Assembly: GCA_041398785.1 (NCBI GenBank)
Contig: JAWKUA010000010.1
Span: forward strand, 1 to 64,000
Origin: Planctomycetaceae bacterium
Lineage (GTDB): Bacteria; Planctomycetota; Planctomycetia; Planctomycetales; Planctomycetaceae
Length of the DNA: 64,000 bases
Direction of reading: 5' to 3'
Shown here one piece after another: positions 24,948 to 36,626 of the stretch. A program made the translations under genes and the position numbers. Numbering within the stretch: position 1 is the stretch's first letter; each line of letters starts with the position of its first letter. The notes under the pieces were generated by a model that saw only the letters and a list, made by a program, of their open reading frames with translations, did not search any database and was not told the origin of the DNA.

Positions 24948-26636
24948 CTAAAGCTTCACCGCCACATGCCGCAGCACTTTTCCGGGTCGAGCTCCCGTGT
25001 GTTCACCGTTTTTCAGCACAACCTGACCATTCACGATGACGTGCTCGATGCCGACGTTGTAGTGAAACGGATCGTTGTACGTCGATTCGTCCCGCACGGT
25101 TTCCGGATTGAACACCGTGATGTCCGCCGCCATGCCGGGACGAATCAGCCCGCGGTCGAAGATTCCAACCTTCGCGGCATTCAGCGATGTCATCTTGCGA
25201 ATGGCGTCTTCCAGCGTCAGAAGACCCTGTTCGCGAACATAGATTCCCAGGACTCGCGGAAACGTTCCGAAGTTTCGCGGATGAGGATTCCCGGCACGCA
25301 GCGGCCCGGACGTCGCCAGAGCGGACCCGTCCGATCCGACCGAACACCACGGCTGAGACAACGCCAGATTCATGTCTTCGTCGGTGTGGTGAGCATACAC
25401 TGTGCTGACAGATCCATCCTGTTCGATCAGCAGGTCAAACAGCACGTCCAGCGGGTCGGGTGCCGGCTGCCTGCCTTCGCTTTTCATCGCGATGACTCGA
25501 TCCATCGTCAGCCCCTTGTATAGATTGCTGGCGCTGATCAGCATCCGGCTCCAGTCCTTCCCGACGGCTGTGTAGTGGTTGTACCAGCCGGGCAGACCTT
25601 CTTCGATATCCTTCTTCAGGCGTTCCCGCATCGCGGGATCCTTCAGCCGTTCCAGCAGCTTCTCGTTTCCTCCTTCATGAGCCCACGGGGGAATGATGCT
25701 GCTGAGATTGTTGTTGCCGCGCGTGTATGGGTACACGTTGGCCTGCACCTGAATGCCGTCGCGCCGAGCCTGCTCAATGCGCGAGACGATTTCCGACATG
25801 CGTCCCCAGTAGACCTGGTCGGCGATCTTGATGTGAATGATGTCGATCGGAATTTCCGCGCGTTCACCCACGGTGATGGCTTCTTCCACCGCGTCGAAGA
25901 CTCCCAGTCCCTCGTTGCGGATGTGACTGGAATAGATGCCGCCATACTGCTTCGCGACCTTTGCCAGTTCGATCAGATCATCCGTCGTCGCCAGCGATCC
26001 GGGAGGCGTCATCACCTGAGTCGACAGCCCCAGAGCTCCGTCCTGCATTGCCTGAGCCAGCAGTTCCTTCATCTGTTCGAACTGCTCCGGAGTCGGGCGT
26101 TCAAACGAGTAACCCATCACGCTTTCCCAGAGATTGTTGATGCCGACATACGACGCCACGTTGATCGACATCGTCGCTTCTTCGAGCGCTTTGAAGTAGT
26201 CGCCAAGCGTTTCGACTTCGACGTCACGGCCGCCGATCGTGACTTTGTCGGGAGGCATCCTGCCGGTGTTCGGCCCGCCCGAGGATCCTTCACCCAGCAC
26301 ATCGGTGGTGACTCCCTGCCGAATCTTCGACTGAGCATCGCCGTCGCGGAACAGCGTGCGATCAGAGTGCGAATGCATGTCGATGAAACCGGGAGCCACC
26401 ACCAGTCCGGCCGCGTCGATTTCCGTCGCTCCGCTGTTTTCCGGAATGAATCCGACGGCGGTAATCTGAGTTCCCCGAATACCGACGTCGGCGGAAAACC
26501 ACGGATTACCCGTCCCGTCAACGATGCGGCCGTTGCGAATCACCAGATCAAACTGCGGCTGCTGAGCCATCGCCGCGGTGTATCCGAAAGCGATCAGAAG
26601 AAGCGGAATTCGGCAATGACGGAAGTGAGGAAGCAT
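24948..26636 (-). CDS. Exported N-acyl-D-amino-acid deacylase-like amidohydrolase
   Basis: 562 residues from ATG 26636, which starts a signal peptide (MLPHFRHCRIPLLLIAFGY, cleavage near AMAQ). The D-aminoacylase branch of the amidohydrolase superfamily is shown by FDLVIRNGRIVDGTGNPW, metal motif GFIDMHSHSD (residues 84-92), VTTDVLGEGSSGGP, IYSSHIRNEGLGV, VYAHHTDEDMNL and the C-terminal MAADITVFNPETV. Members hydrolyse N-acyl-D-amino acids or related cyclic amides with one or two zinc ions. With the signal peptide it probably acts in the periplasm, perhaps on peptidoglycan-derived D-amino acids, which is inference. It is intact, single and divergent from the dienelactone hydrolase gene. Confidence 0.85.
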   Translation of the reverse strand: MLPHFRHCRIPLLLIAFGYTAAMAQQPQFDLVIRNGRIVDGTGNPWFSADVGIRGTQITAVGFIPENSGATEIDAAGLVVAPGFIDMHSHSDRTLFRDGDAQSKIRQGVTTDVLGEGSSGGPNTGRMPPDKVTIGGRDVEVETLGDYFKALEEATMSINVASYVGINNLWESVMGYSFERPTPEQFEQMKELLAQAMQDGALGLSTQVMTPPGSLATTDDLIELAKVAKQYGGIYSSHIRNEGLGVFDAVEEAITVGERAEIPIDIIHIKIADQVYWGRMSEIVSRIEQARRDGIQVQANVYPYTRGNNNLSSIIPPWAHEGGNEKLLERLKDPAMRERLKKDIEEGLPGWYNHYTAVGKDWSRMLISASNLYKGLTMDRVIAMKSEGRQPAPDPLDVLFDLLIEQDGSVSTVYAHHTDEDMNLALSQPWCSVGSDGSALATSGPLRAGNPHPRNFGTFPRVLGIYVREQGLLTLEDAIRKMTSLNAAKVGIFDRGLIRPGMAADITVFNPETVRDESTYNDPFHYNVGIEHVIVNGQVVLKNGEHTGARPGKVLRHVAVKL

Positions 26637-26956
26637 CGCGAGTTTCTCCGATTGGCAGTTCGCTGGCGGGTGTCGTTCAGTGCCGGTCAGACTACACATT
26701 CACGCCGCATCCGTCCACGCGGCCGGACGCGCCGCCGGTTCGCCACTGGTTCGGGATTCGCGTGGCCTTGTTGCTGACCTTGTCTCGTCCCAGGGTTCTG
26801 CCGTCTTGCCTCGTTCCAGGACTGGAGCCCTGGAACGCGACAGCGAGTCATGCGGGATTCATGCCGGGACCGTCGACGGGTCACAGCCGAAGTCTTACGA
26901 TAGAGTCCTTCGATCCGCACTGTCACGCGCTTGTTCATCTCGCAAAGGAAAGAACG
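26637..26956. other. Intergenic region between divergent genes
   Basis: 320 bases holding the promoters of the amidohydrolase (minus) and dienelactone hydrolase (plus). Its only clear structure is a perfect 9-bp hairpin, cgttccagg (26812-26820) with cctggaacg (26829-26837). No gene is seen. Confidence 0.45.
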
Positions 26957-27763
26957 ATGAGACGTCTTTCGGCAATTCTGCTTCCGGCATTTGTGTTCGT
27001 GGCATCAGGCTACGGTCAGGCAACCGCGGCGATTCAGACTCGCACGGTTGAATATCGCGACGGCGACGTGACTCTGGAAGGATTCGTCGCCTGGGACTCG
27101 TCAGTCAGCGGCGCGAATCGTCCCGGAATTCTGGTCGTGCATCAGTGGATGGGACTGACGGATTATGAAAAGAGCCGATGCCGGCAACTGGCGGAACTCG
27201 GCTACGTCGCGTTTGCACTGGACGTCTATGGCAAGGGAGTCCGGCCCGCGAATCCTCAGGAAGCCGGCAAACTCGCGGGAGTCTACAAGTCGGATCGCGG
27301 GCTCTACCGCCGACGACTAAACCTGGGACTCGAGCAGTTGCGGAAGCAGGCGGGCGTTGCGAAGCAGCAGATCGCCGCGATCGGATATTGCTTCGGCGGC
27401 ACGGGAGTCCTGGAACTGGCTCGCAGCGGCGCTGACATTTCCGGCGTCGTGAGCTTCCACGGAGGACTGGATTCACCAAGCCCGGAAGACGGCAACAATA
27501 TCAAAGCGAAGGTGCTGGTCTGTCACGGAGCCGATGACCCGTTTGTCCCGGCCAACGATATCGAAGCGTTCAAGTCGGAACTGAATGCCGCCGGTGTCGA
27601 TTGGCAGATGGACATTTATTCCGGAGCCGTGCATTCATTCACACAACCGATGGCGGGCAACGACAATTCGCGGGGAGCCGCTTACAACGAACGCGCGGAC
27701 AAACGGTCATGGGCCGCCATGAAGCTTTTCTTCGGCGAACTGTTTGAAGCCCAGTCAAACTGA
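26957..27763 (+). CDS. Exported dienelactone hydrolase-family protein
   Basis: 268 residues from ATG 26957, with aaaggaaag before it deciding the start over upstream in-frame codons. Signal peptide MRRLSAILLPAFVFVASGYG. An alpha/beta hydrolase with the dienelactone hydrolase triad: nucleophile C145 in GYCFGG, Asp at 193 in HGADDPFVP and H226 in GAVHSFTQP. RPGILVVHQWMGL is the oxyanion-hole region. The archetype opens dienelactones in chlorocatechol breakdown, but most family members act on other, unknown esters. Here the protein is periplasmic and no aromatic degradation genes are nearby, so the substrate is unknown. Confidence 0.85.
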   Translation: MRRLSAILLPAFVFVASGYGQATAAIQTRTVEYRDGDVTLEGFVAWDSSVSGANRPGILVVHQWMGLTDYEKSRCRQLAELGYVAFALDVYGKGVRPANPQEAGKLAGVYKSDRGLYRRRLNLGLEQLRKQAGVAKQQIAAIGYCFGGTGVLELARSGADISGVVSFHGGLDSPSPEDGNNIKAKVLVCHGADDPFVPANDIEAFKSELNAAGVDWQMDIYSGAVHSFTQPMAGNDNSRGAAYNERADKRSWAAMKLFFGELFEAQSN

Positions 27764-28061
27764 AGTCGCCTCAACTTTTTGTTCGCGACTTCCTGTTCGA
27801 TTTCAACATCCACACGCGCGGCAAAAGAATCGCCGTCGAAGCGGAGATCAACCGCTTTGACTCGGGGAAGTCGCCGGCGACGCTCGCTTGATGCTCGCGA
27901 CCGGCCCTTACCCCGATTTTTCTGCTGGACACAGAATGATCTCCGTCTCCCGCTTCGCGGGCGAGGGGATAACGCATATGACTTCGCAGGAGAGCGGTTC
28001 CACAGCGTTGCCGGTCGCGGCGAGCGCGATGGCGCGCTGACTGACGCAGATCCAACCGGCA
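27764..28061. other. Gap between dienelactone hydrolase and glgB with an unexplained coding-like stretch
   Basis: About 300 bases between convergent genes. The minus strand, roughly 27890 down to 27770, reads RVKAVDLRFDGDSFAARV followed by DVEIEQEVANKK, protein-like but without a start, family or clear end. It may be a gene fragment or a transcribed repeat. A small ccgc-ttc-gcgg hairpin lies near 27950. Confidence 0.3.
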
Positions 28062-30044
<1,983 letters not shown>

Positions 30045-30495
30045 CACGATGTGGCCACCGGATTTCCGTGAATGCGTCCGAACCGGCACGCGGGGTTTCG
30101 GAGATGTTCGCTGAATTCGCTCTGACGAACGATGGAATTGCCGCCGCGAATCAACCGAATCCGGCGACGCAGCGAAGACATTGTGCTGTAAAACGCCGCA
30201 CGGAGGCATTATCCACGCATAGCCATTCAGATTCCACCCGACTCACCGGCGTTGCCGCGGCCGAGACTGCATCCTGTCACCCGCGCGCCGCGAAGAGTCA
30301 CAATTCCGGAACAGGGAACTCGATCGCCGGTACAAACTGCCGGTTGACGCGGGTTTCGCTGCGCGGGAGGAACCTACTGCCGGGCCAGGAATGAATCGAT
30401 GCGTCGGGCGTCACCTCTGGCGGTGCCAGTGTCTTCGGGGCCGAACGTCACTGGCACAGCCTGCAGCACGCGTCGTGCATACGACGGACATGGCT
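30045..30495. other. Intergenic region with a strong hairpin
   Basis: 451 bases between glgB and the ExeA-like gene, both on the minus strand, so it should hold the glgB promoter and the ExeA-like terminator. The hairpin 30423-30457 is the only clear element; no gene is seen. Confidence 0.45.
30423..30457 (-). terminator. Hairpin after the ExeA-like gene
   Basis: gtgccagtg (30423-30431) pairs perfectly with cactggcac (30449-30457); an inner ttcg/cgaa can pair as well. It lies 39 bases after the stop. No T-tract follows, so termination is probable but not certain. Confidence 0.5.
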
Positions 30496-33420
30496 CTACG
30501 ACTGGCGGCCGCGGCGCTGACGCAGCCGGGTGAAGAGCGTGTCGAACCGCAGCTTGCCTTCGGTCGAAAGCCTGCCGCCGGAACCGACTGCGGCGAGTTC
30601 GTCATCGCAACCGTCCTGTGAGTCCGGACATGACTGGTCGACCGTCACTTCCTCATAGAAGGCGGGCTCCCTGACGATTCGCTGTCGGGATCCGTTGGCT
30701 TCGGAATCCGATTCAGGATCGCGGCCTGTTTCCTGCAGCCGCAGCAGAGCCTCAGTGACGGGAGATTCCTGCAGGTCCGCGTACGCGCCGTCGCGGCGTG
30801 ACAGATTCACGTCGGCAATCTGTAGCGGCAGGCTGAACAACCGGCCGGAATCAACACGCGCCGGCACGACAGGTGAAGCGACCGACGCAGCGGCAACGTG
30901 TTCAGATTCTTCGCTGTCCGCGGAAGAAGGTGGCTGGCTGGCCGGCGCCATTTCGGCAATCGGCAGAGACACGACTTCCTCAAGTGCCGGCTCGTCCGCG
31001 ACCGGTTCATCGGCGTCAGCAGTTCCGTTCTTCGCGGAATCGCACAGCAACTGGCCGTCGTGCCATTCCACCGTTGCGGGAGCTTCCTCAAACGAGAACA
31101 CGTCATCGCTCAGTGCCGCGACGTCTGCTGCTTCCGATGCTTCCGCTGCTGCTTCCACAGCGTCCACTGTTTCCGTCGCTTCTTGTGGCGCAACCGGAAC
31201 GTCAGAGGCCGCTTCAAAGGCGACCACCTGAGATTCCACATCCTCAAATGGCGTTTCGACCGGTCCGCAATCGGCCACTGTTTCCTGAAGCGAACCTCGA
31301 CAATCCTCGGCAGCAGAATCTCCGGCATTCGCAATCGGCGCGTCGCTGAGCACCGAAGGAACTTCTGGCGCGACAGTGTCCTGGAGTTCGTGCGTCGTCG
31401 GTGCTTCCGCAGTTTCAAAGGCGACTGACTGCCGATTCGCCGCAATTTCTGCCTCCGGGGAATCCTCATCAACCTCGTCGAATTCCAGCGGGTGGAGTGC
31501 CGTCAGGTCGGTCAGATCCGGCAGTGCGAATTCATCGCTGACACCTTCCTCCGGTTCCACCAGGGTAAACAGTTCGTCGCCGTCGACGGAGAGCACTTCC
31601 GAAACATCATCGCCGGCGTGTTTGTCATCGCGAGTCATCGCTGCATCGACGGTTTCGACGCTGGAAGTGCAGGCGTCGAATTCCGCATCGACACAGACGG
31701 TCGTTATCTGCGCTGAGGATGGCGGTTCGGGAATCTCTTCGCGGAAGACATGGCTTAGTTCACGGACCGTCACGAAGCTTTCATCAAGTTCTTCGACCGG
31801 AATCGTGATTGACGGCGCGACACCGATCAGGTTCGGAGGCCACTCGGCGGTCAGCACGGGAACGTCGAAATACCGCCGGCCAACCGTGTCGACAAACGGG
31901 ACGTCGCGGCCATATTCCAGCCAGGTGTATCGGTCGAACACGGGCACGGGACTGACGTCACCTGGCAGCCGGACCCACGACTCGGACGGTGACGCCACTG
32001 CAGCGGTGGTCGCGGCCGGTTGTCGCCATTCTCCGGGCGGTGACCACGGACGAAAGTGCTCGAACTCCGGCGCCGGCACCAATTCATCGGAGTCATCAAT
32101 TCGCAGGATGGAGCCCGATGAGGCAACAGCGGCGTCATCGGCATCAGGGATGGCGCTTGTTGCAAAGTCGTCTGCCGTGTCGCTTGCTGAATCCGACAAC
32201 TCCGCGAGCTCATCGTCGGGAAACGAATAGGGCAGGGCGTCGTCATCAGCCGCAGCGCAGGCTGCCGCAGACGCGTCGAATTCGTCGACCGGTTCGACGG
32301 GAACTTCGTCGGTGTCGGCGGCGGCAACGGTGGTTTCGGCCGGTACCGCGCCGATTTCAATCACGCCGTGTTCGGCAATGACGGACCTTGCCGAAGAAGC
32401 AGCGTCTGCGACAGAACTCGCGTCAGCAGCGGGAGCACCGATTTCAATGACGCCGTCTGAGCTGAATGTGCTGCCTTTCGTCACCGCGTCGGCTTCTGCG
32501 CAGGTTCCGTGGACGGCTGTGTGACGTTCGATACGGTCGAACTCATCATCCGCGGTGCCGGTCATGGACACGTTCCACGAATACGGCAGGTGCTGCAATC
32601 GCTGCAGGGCTTCGTCGACATGTTCGGGCGTCACAAGCTGTGCATCGGTCTGCGACGCGACCAGCAGCGATTCGTCGGCCAGCAGATTCAGGCACTGAGG
32701 CACGCCGTCCGCGGCTGCGACGATGCGTTCAACGGACAGCGGCTGAAATACGTTCGCACAGTCGCCGCCAACGGCGCTGAGATGCGCGGCCAGGTACGAA
32801 ACGGCTTCTCCGGCGAGCAGCGGTTCCGGAAATACATGCGACCGAATCTTCTGTACGAAATCCGTCATCGCGGGAGCCGCCAGGACGTCTTCCAGCGAGA
32901 GCGCACCGCTGATCAGCACACGGCACACGCGTCGGCCGTCGACTTCTTCTTCCAGCAGCGAACGCAGTTCTGTGAAGATTTCCGGATTCGCCAGGTGAGC
33001 GTCGTCGAACAGGACAATCATCGGTCCCCAGAAATCGACGGTTTGGGACAGGCGTTCGATAACCTGCCAGTGTTCGGCTGATCCGCATTCCCGCCCGATT
33101 GCCGGAACATTGCTTCCTTCTGACCGGTTGCTTCGCAGTCGGCGCAGCATCAGGCCCAGCATCGCGGTGGAAGTCCGGACGGCTCCCGCGGAAAACAGCA
33201 CGACCTGTCCGTCCGTCTGCAGTCGCCGCGACAAATACTTCAGCAGCGACGTCTTGCCGATGCCGGCAGGTCCGGTCAGCACTGCGGCGCCGAGATCCGA
33301 TCGCAGAGTATGCAGCACGACAGGAATGATCCGCCGCAGCGACTCCGACTGAAAAAAAGCCCGCTCCGGAGGCGCGGACTGAAACGGCTTGCCGTGAAAT
33401 CCGAAGTGATGATGGTACAT
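30496..33420 (-). CDS. ExeA/GspA-like AAA ATPase with very long acidic tail
   Basis: 974 residues from ATG 33420, chosen because MYHHHFGFHGKPF is the standard opening of ExeA-type ATPases (YxxFGLxxxPF); the frame is open a further 30 codons upstream. Walker A GPAGIGKTS is at 50-58 and Walker B MIVLFDDAHL near 135-143; the AAA domain ends around residue 290. The remaining 650 or so residues are low-complexity, rich in Asp, Glu, Ala, Ser and Val (for example SAAACAAADDDALPYSFPDD), with no domain or membrane helix that I recognise. ExeA proteins bind peptidoglycan or help assemble type II secretion, and relatives act as transposition ATPases; here no peptidoglycan-binding domain is present. Role unknown. 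Confidence 0.78.
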   Translation of the reverse strand: MYHHHFGFHGKPFQSAPPERAFFQSESLRRIIPVVLHTLRSDLGAAVLTGPAGIGKTSLLKYLSRRLQTDGQVVLFSAGAVRTSTAMLGLMLRRLRSNRSEGSNVPAIGRECGSAEHWQVIERLSQTVDFWGPMIVLFDDAHLANPEIFTELRSLLEEEVDGRRVCRVLISGALSLEDVLAAPAMTDFVQKIRSHVFPEPLLAGEAVSYLAAHLSAVGGDCANVFQPLSVERIVAAADGVPQCLNLLADESLLVASQTDAQLVTPEHVDEALQRLQHLPYSWNVSMTGTADDEFDRIERHTAVHGTCAEADAVTKGSTFSSDGVIEIGAPAADASSVADAASSARSVIAEHGVIEIGAVPAETTVAAADTDEVPVEPVDEFDASAAACAAADDDALPYSFPDDELAELSDSASDTADDFATSAIPDADDAAVASSGSILRIDDSDELVPAPEFEHFRPWSPPGEWRQPAATTAAVASPSESWVRLPGDVSPVPVFDRYTWLEYGRDVPFVDTVGRRYFDVPVLTAEWPPNLIGVAPSITIPVEELDESFVTVRELSHVFREEIPEPPSSAQITTVCVDAEFDACTSSVETVDAAMTRDDKHAGDDVSEVLSVDGDELFTLVEPEEGVSDEFALPDLTDLTALHPLEFDEVDEDSPEAEIAANRQSVAFETAEAPTTHELQDTVAPEVPSVLSDAPIANAGDSAAEDCRGSLQETVADCGPVETPFEDVESQVVAFEAASDVPVAPQEATETVDAVEAAAEASEAADVAALSDDVFSFEEAPATVEWHDGQLLCDSAKNGTADADEPVADEPALEEVVSLPIAEMAPASQPPSSADSEESEHVAAASVASPVVPARVDSGRLFSLPLQIADVNLSRRDGAYADLQESPVTEALLRLQETGRDPESDSEANGSRQRIVREPAFYEEVTVDQSCPDSQDGCDDELAAVGSGGRLSTEGKLRFDTLFTRLRQRRGRQS

Positions 33421-33598
33421 CCGACTATCCACAAGAAGACCTGACGGGCAAACCGGCAGAATCCGCCGGCGCAGGGAGTCTGCCTCCAGGGAAACATCGA
33501 ACACCTGCAACCGGAATCTTTAGAACATCCGTTCCCGCCGGACAGGTCCGCCACACACCGGCGGCACCGACTTTCCAGCCCGTGCCCGCGACGGGGAA

Positions 33599-35029
33599 TC
33601 AAAAGTCCAACTGAGCCCGCACGGCGTAGATGTTGGTATCGCTGTCGCCAACGGGGGCCCGGACCAGGTCCGCGTTGATGTAGTTGAACTGCAGCTTCGT
33701 GAAGTCGTTCAGATACCAGTTCAATCCGAATGTGACGTTGGAAAGTTCTCCGCCGGTCACGACACCTTCGTTCAGATTGATCCAGGAGTATCGCATCGCG
33801 ACTTCCCAGGCTCCGCAGCCGCAGTTCGAACCGATCGGGTTTTTGGGTTTGATGCGTCCCAGAGCGGCGCTGGCCTTGTTATACGGGCGATGTTCTCCCG
33901 TCAGAATCCAGCCGGCCTGGGCATAGAAGGAAGGGAACAGCAGGTTTCCCGCGCCGTTCGCGTTCACCAGCGAATACCGCAGTTCGGACTGGCCGTGGAA
34001 CGGTCCCCAGGTGCCGGCCAGTTCCGCATTCAGCAGGTTGGCGTTTTCCGCAATGATGGGCAGCGTATCGACGAAAAACGGTACGGAGCCCGGCACAGCA
34101 AGCGGTCCGCCGTATTCCGGAACGTTGCGGTACTGAATCCTGTTGTCGGGAGTCGCGATATAGCTGTATCCGCCGCCGACATGAATCAGAAAATCGCTGC
34201 TGGTTTCTTCCAGAAGGATGGCGGTCACGCGAGTCGCTCCGCCGTAGCCGCGGTCGCCGATGCTGTTGCCGAAAGGATCGGTGCCGGTGCCAAACACGGA
34301 GGCTGCCCACGTCACGCTTTGATCGGCCGACGTATCATGGAAACCAACACCGATCTGCCGGAACGGTGCCAATGCAAACATCAGCGGACGTTCCAGAAAC
34401 GTGAGTTCCTTGACGCTGGTCAGTTCATCCAGGCCGAACGGCTGCCGCCACTGTCCGATCCGAACATTGCCGAACGTCGGCACTTTGGCGACGTCCAGCC
34501 AGACATCCATGAATGACGGCCGACCGTTGAAAGCAAAGTCCATTTCAAGCTGATAACTGACATCCTTCGTGACGTTTCCGACGGCAGCCAGTCGAGCACG
34601 CCGAAACCCGCGATCGTCCTGCACATCGCCAAGAGTGGCGACACTGGCGGCGTCCTGCTGGAACCAGCCGGCGTCGGCCTGAAAGAACCCGGTGACTTTG
34701 ACGGTTGGGTAAACCACAGCCGGCGGCTCAGAAGCCTTTGGCTTTTCGAGCGACTTCTTCAGTTCGCTCAGCTCATGCTCCAGCGCCTTGAAGCGGGCAT
34801 CCAGCGGATCTTCGCCTTCTGACTTGTCAGTTTCCGGCGACCCGACAACTTCCGGCGGCGGCACTTCTTCCAGCCATTCAATGGGCCGGATGAATGGAAC
34901 TTCGCGACTTTCGTCGAACAAACCATCCAGTTCGTCAGCCGCTGCCAGTGGTGAGAAGGCCATGAGAGCCGCGAACACGAAAGAGAGACGCGGGCCGCTG
35001 AATTTGCGAGTGAAAAGACCGGGTGCCAT
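33599..35029 (-). CDS. Outer-membrane porin (OprO/OprP-like)
   Basis: 476 residues with a signal peptide (LSFVFAALMAFSPLAAADE). A short coiled-coil stretch (RFKALEHELSELKKSLEK) precedes the barrel, as in many planctomycete and proteobacterial porins. The barrel shows alternating strands such as VKVTGFFQADAGWFQQD, FGNVRIGQWRQPFGLDELTS, WEVAMRYSWINLNEG and FGLNWYLNDFTKLQFNYIN, and ends in AVRAQLDF, with the terminal Phe needed for outer-membrane insertion. This pattern fits the phosphate-selective porin O/P family, but specificity for phosphate cannot be read from sequence. Three cysteines in NCGCGAW are unusual for a barrel strand. Single gene. Confidence 0.85.
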   Translation of the reverse strand: MAPGLFTRKFSGPRLSFVFAALMAFSPLAAADELDGLFDESREVPFIRPIEWLEEVPPPEVVGSPETDKSEGEDPLDARFKALEHELSELKKSLEKPKASEPPAVVYPTVKVTGFFQADAGWFQQDAASVATLGDVQDDRGFRRARLAAVGNVTKDVSYQLEMDFAFNGRPSFMDVWLDVAKVPTFGNVRIGQWRQPFGLDELTSVKELTFLERPLMFALAPFRQIGVGFHDTSADQSVTWAASVFGTGTDPFGNSIGDRGYGGATRVTAILLEETSSDFLIHVGGGYSYIATPDNRIQYRNVPEYGGPLAVPGSVPFFVDTLPIIAENANLLNAELAGTWGPFHGQSELRYSLVNANGAGNLLFPSFYAQAGWILTGEHRPYNKASAALGRIKPKNPIGSNCGCGAWEVAMRYSWINLNEGVVTGGELSNVTFGLNWYLNDFTKLQFNYINADLVRAPVGDSDTNIYAVRAQLDF

Positions 35030-35353
35030 GAGGATTCCTTTCCTGCATTCGACGCGTTGTCACAGGCACAGGCATGCGTGATAACCGTCCCTTCCTATCG
35101 ACACGGTCCAACCGGTCATTCGAATTGTTCCGCGCTGGACGGTCGTATCGAAGAACATGATGGCACGGCCTGGCCGGAGATCCTGCCCAGCCTGAACGAC
35201 CCGTACACCTCCGAAGTTTCCCCTCGTCGAATGCCCGAATCCAGGACAGGCGACTCGTGCTTTAATCTTGTTCTCACGTTTGTGCCGCAATGCGTGACGC
35301 GGCGTCGCGGGAGCCAGCGGTACTAGCGCAGTGCCTATGATCGGTTCGGCAGC
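35030..35353. other. Intergenic region upstream of the porin gene
   Basis: 324 bases between the DUF1003 gene and the porin start. It presumably holds the porin promoter, but no convincing -35/-10 pair or hairpin is seen. Confidence 0.35.
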
Positions 35354-36064
35354 TCATCGCTGTTTGCGGCCGCTCATTTCTTCCAGCAGGTCTGTCTGTA
35401 CCTGTTGAATTTCCAGCAACCGCTGCCATTGGTGCGTGAGCAGCAGGTCCAGCTTGGAATGCAACTGGCGAATCTCCAGTTCCGCTTTCAGGTTGACGCG
35501 ATAGTCGTGCTCCGAACGCAGCCGGTCCTTCGCCTCCTGACGATTCTGACTCATCATGATCACGGGAGCCTGCATGGCGGCCAAACACGACAACACCAGG
35601 TTCAGCAGGATAAACGGAAACGGGTCGAAGGGTTTCGACAGCACCAGATGCGTGTTGATCGTGATCCACACAACGAGAATGACGCCGAACGAAATGATGA
35701 ATGACCAACTGCCGCCGAAGCTCGCGACCGAATCGGCGACCTTCTGGCCGAATGTTGTCTGCGTCTCGAATTCCTGGTTGATGTTCTGAGACAACAGCTC
35801 GTGATCCCGCAGACTTCTTACGACGTCCTGTTCCAGCGCCGACAGTTCGCCTCGCTCGGTTTCCAGCACGTCCTGCACATAGATGCCGCGGTACCGATTC
35901 AGGTCGGTCAGACAGATGTTGCCGTCCGCCGGCCAGTCCGGGTGGTCTCGCCGAATGATGTCCGCCAGCGCAGGCCGCACGATGGCTGCCGGCATGGCTG
36001 ATGATCGAGCAACGTCTTTGCCGCAGATGTCGCAGCGGACGCGGTGATTCGCCGTGTTTTTCAT
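35354..36064 (-). CDS. DUF1003 membrane protein
   Basis: 236 residues from ATG 36064. A CDIC pair at residues 11-14 suggests a small metal-binding start. Then come DRDHELLSQ-type charged stretches and two transmembrane helices (SWSFIISFGVILVVWITIN and FPFILLNLVLSCLAAMQAPV), followed by MMSQNRQEAKDRLRSEHDY, the hallmark of DUF1003, and a long C-terminal helix with LLLTHQWQRLLEIQQVQ. The family is widespread, and a role in ion transport or envelope homeostasis is only suspected. It stands alone on the minus strand. Confidence 0.85.
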   Translation of the reverse strand: MKNTANHRVRCDICGKDVARSSAMPAAIVRPALADIIRRDHPDWPADGNICLTDLNRYRGIYVQDVLETERGELSALEQDVVRSLRDHELLSQNINQEFETQTTFGQKVADSVASFGGSWSFIISFGVILVVWITINTHLVLSKPFDPFPFILLNLVLSCLAAMQAPVIMMSQNRQEAKDRLRSEHDYRVNLKAELEIRQLHSKLDLLLTHQWQRLLEIQQVQTDLLEEMSGRKQR

Positions 36065-36284
36065 GATTGCCAGGATTCCGAAACGAAGACGATGGCGTGA
36101 CCGGTTTTCGGCAGATGCGAAATGCCCTGCCGCCGAAACACGACGTGCCGCCCCGCCACCGAACCTGCATCAGTGGTGCCTCGGGGAATCTATACTGGCC
36201 GCGGCGAACACTGATATATCCAGCACCTCTTCCGCCGCGAGCCAGAAAACCTCAATTGACCCCGCTCGGGGTATAAGCAGTGTC

Positions 36285-36626
36285 TCACGGACGCGAGTCC
36301 CTCGTCCATGCGATGGACAGCGAATCCGTCGCGGAATGTCGGCCTGGAGTCTGGACGCCAGGAGCGGTGTCGCTCGCGACTGCCGCGCGGTCGCGCAGCT
36401 TCACGGGACGTATGCGTTCCGCGTACCGCTGAATGTCTTCGTCCGTGAAAGCACTGTCTTCATGCAGTTCACTCAGCCATTCCGGCTGATTCGGAAATGC
36501 ATCGGCCAGAGGCGTTCCGGACAACGTCACGTTGACAGCGCGTCCAAAGGCCGATGACAGCGCCACCGACAGTCCGACCACGGCACAAACGGCAAGAATC
36601 TCACGCACGATTTCCCTGTGGCCCAT
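36285..36626 (-). CDS. Small membrane-anchored hypothetical protein
   Basis: 113 residues if started at ATG 36626; the frame is open 10 codons further. One hydrophobic segment (REILAVCAVVGLSVALSSAF) near the N-terminus is followed by a polar part with PNQPEWLSELHEDSAFTDED and a low-complexity end. No family is recognised. Its helix and amphipathic stretch make it more protein-like than shadow frames, but evidence is limited. It lies alone between DUF1003 and murG. Confidence 0.45.
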   Translation of the reverse strand: MGHREIVREILAVCAVVGLSVALSSAFGRAVNVTLSGTPLADAFPNQPEWLSELHEDSAFTDEDIQRYAERIRPVKLRDRAAVASDTAPGVQTPGRHSATDSLSIAWTRDSRP

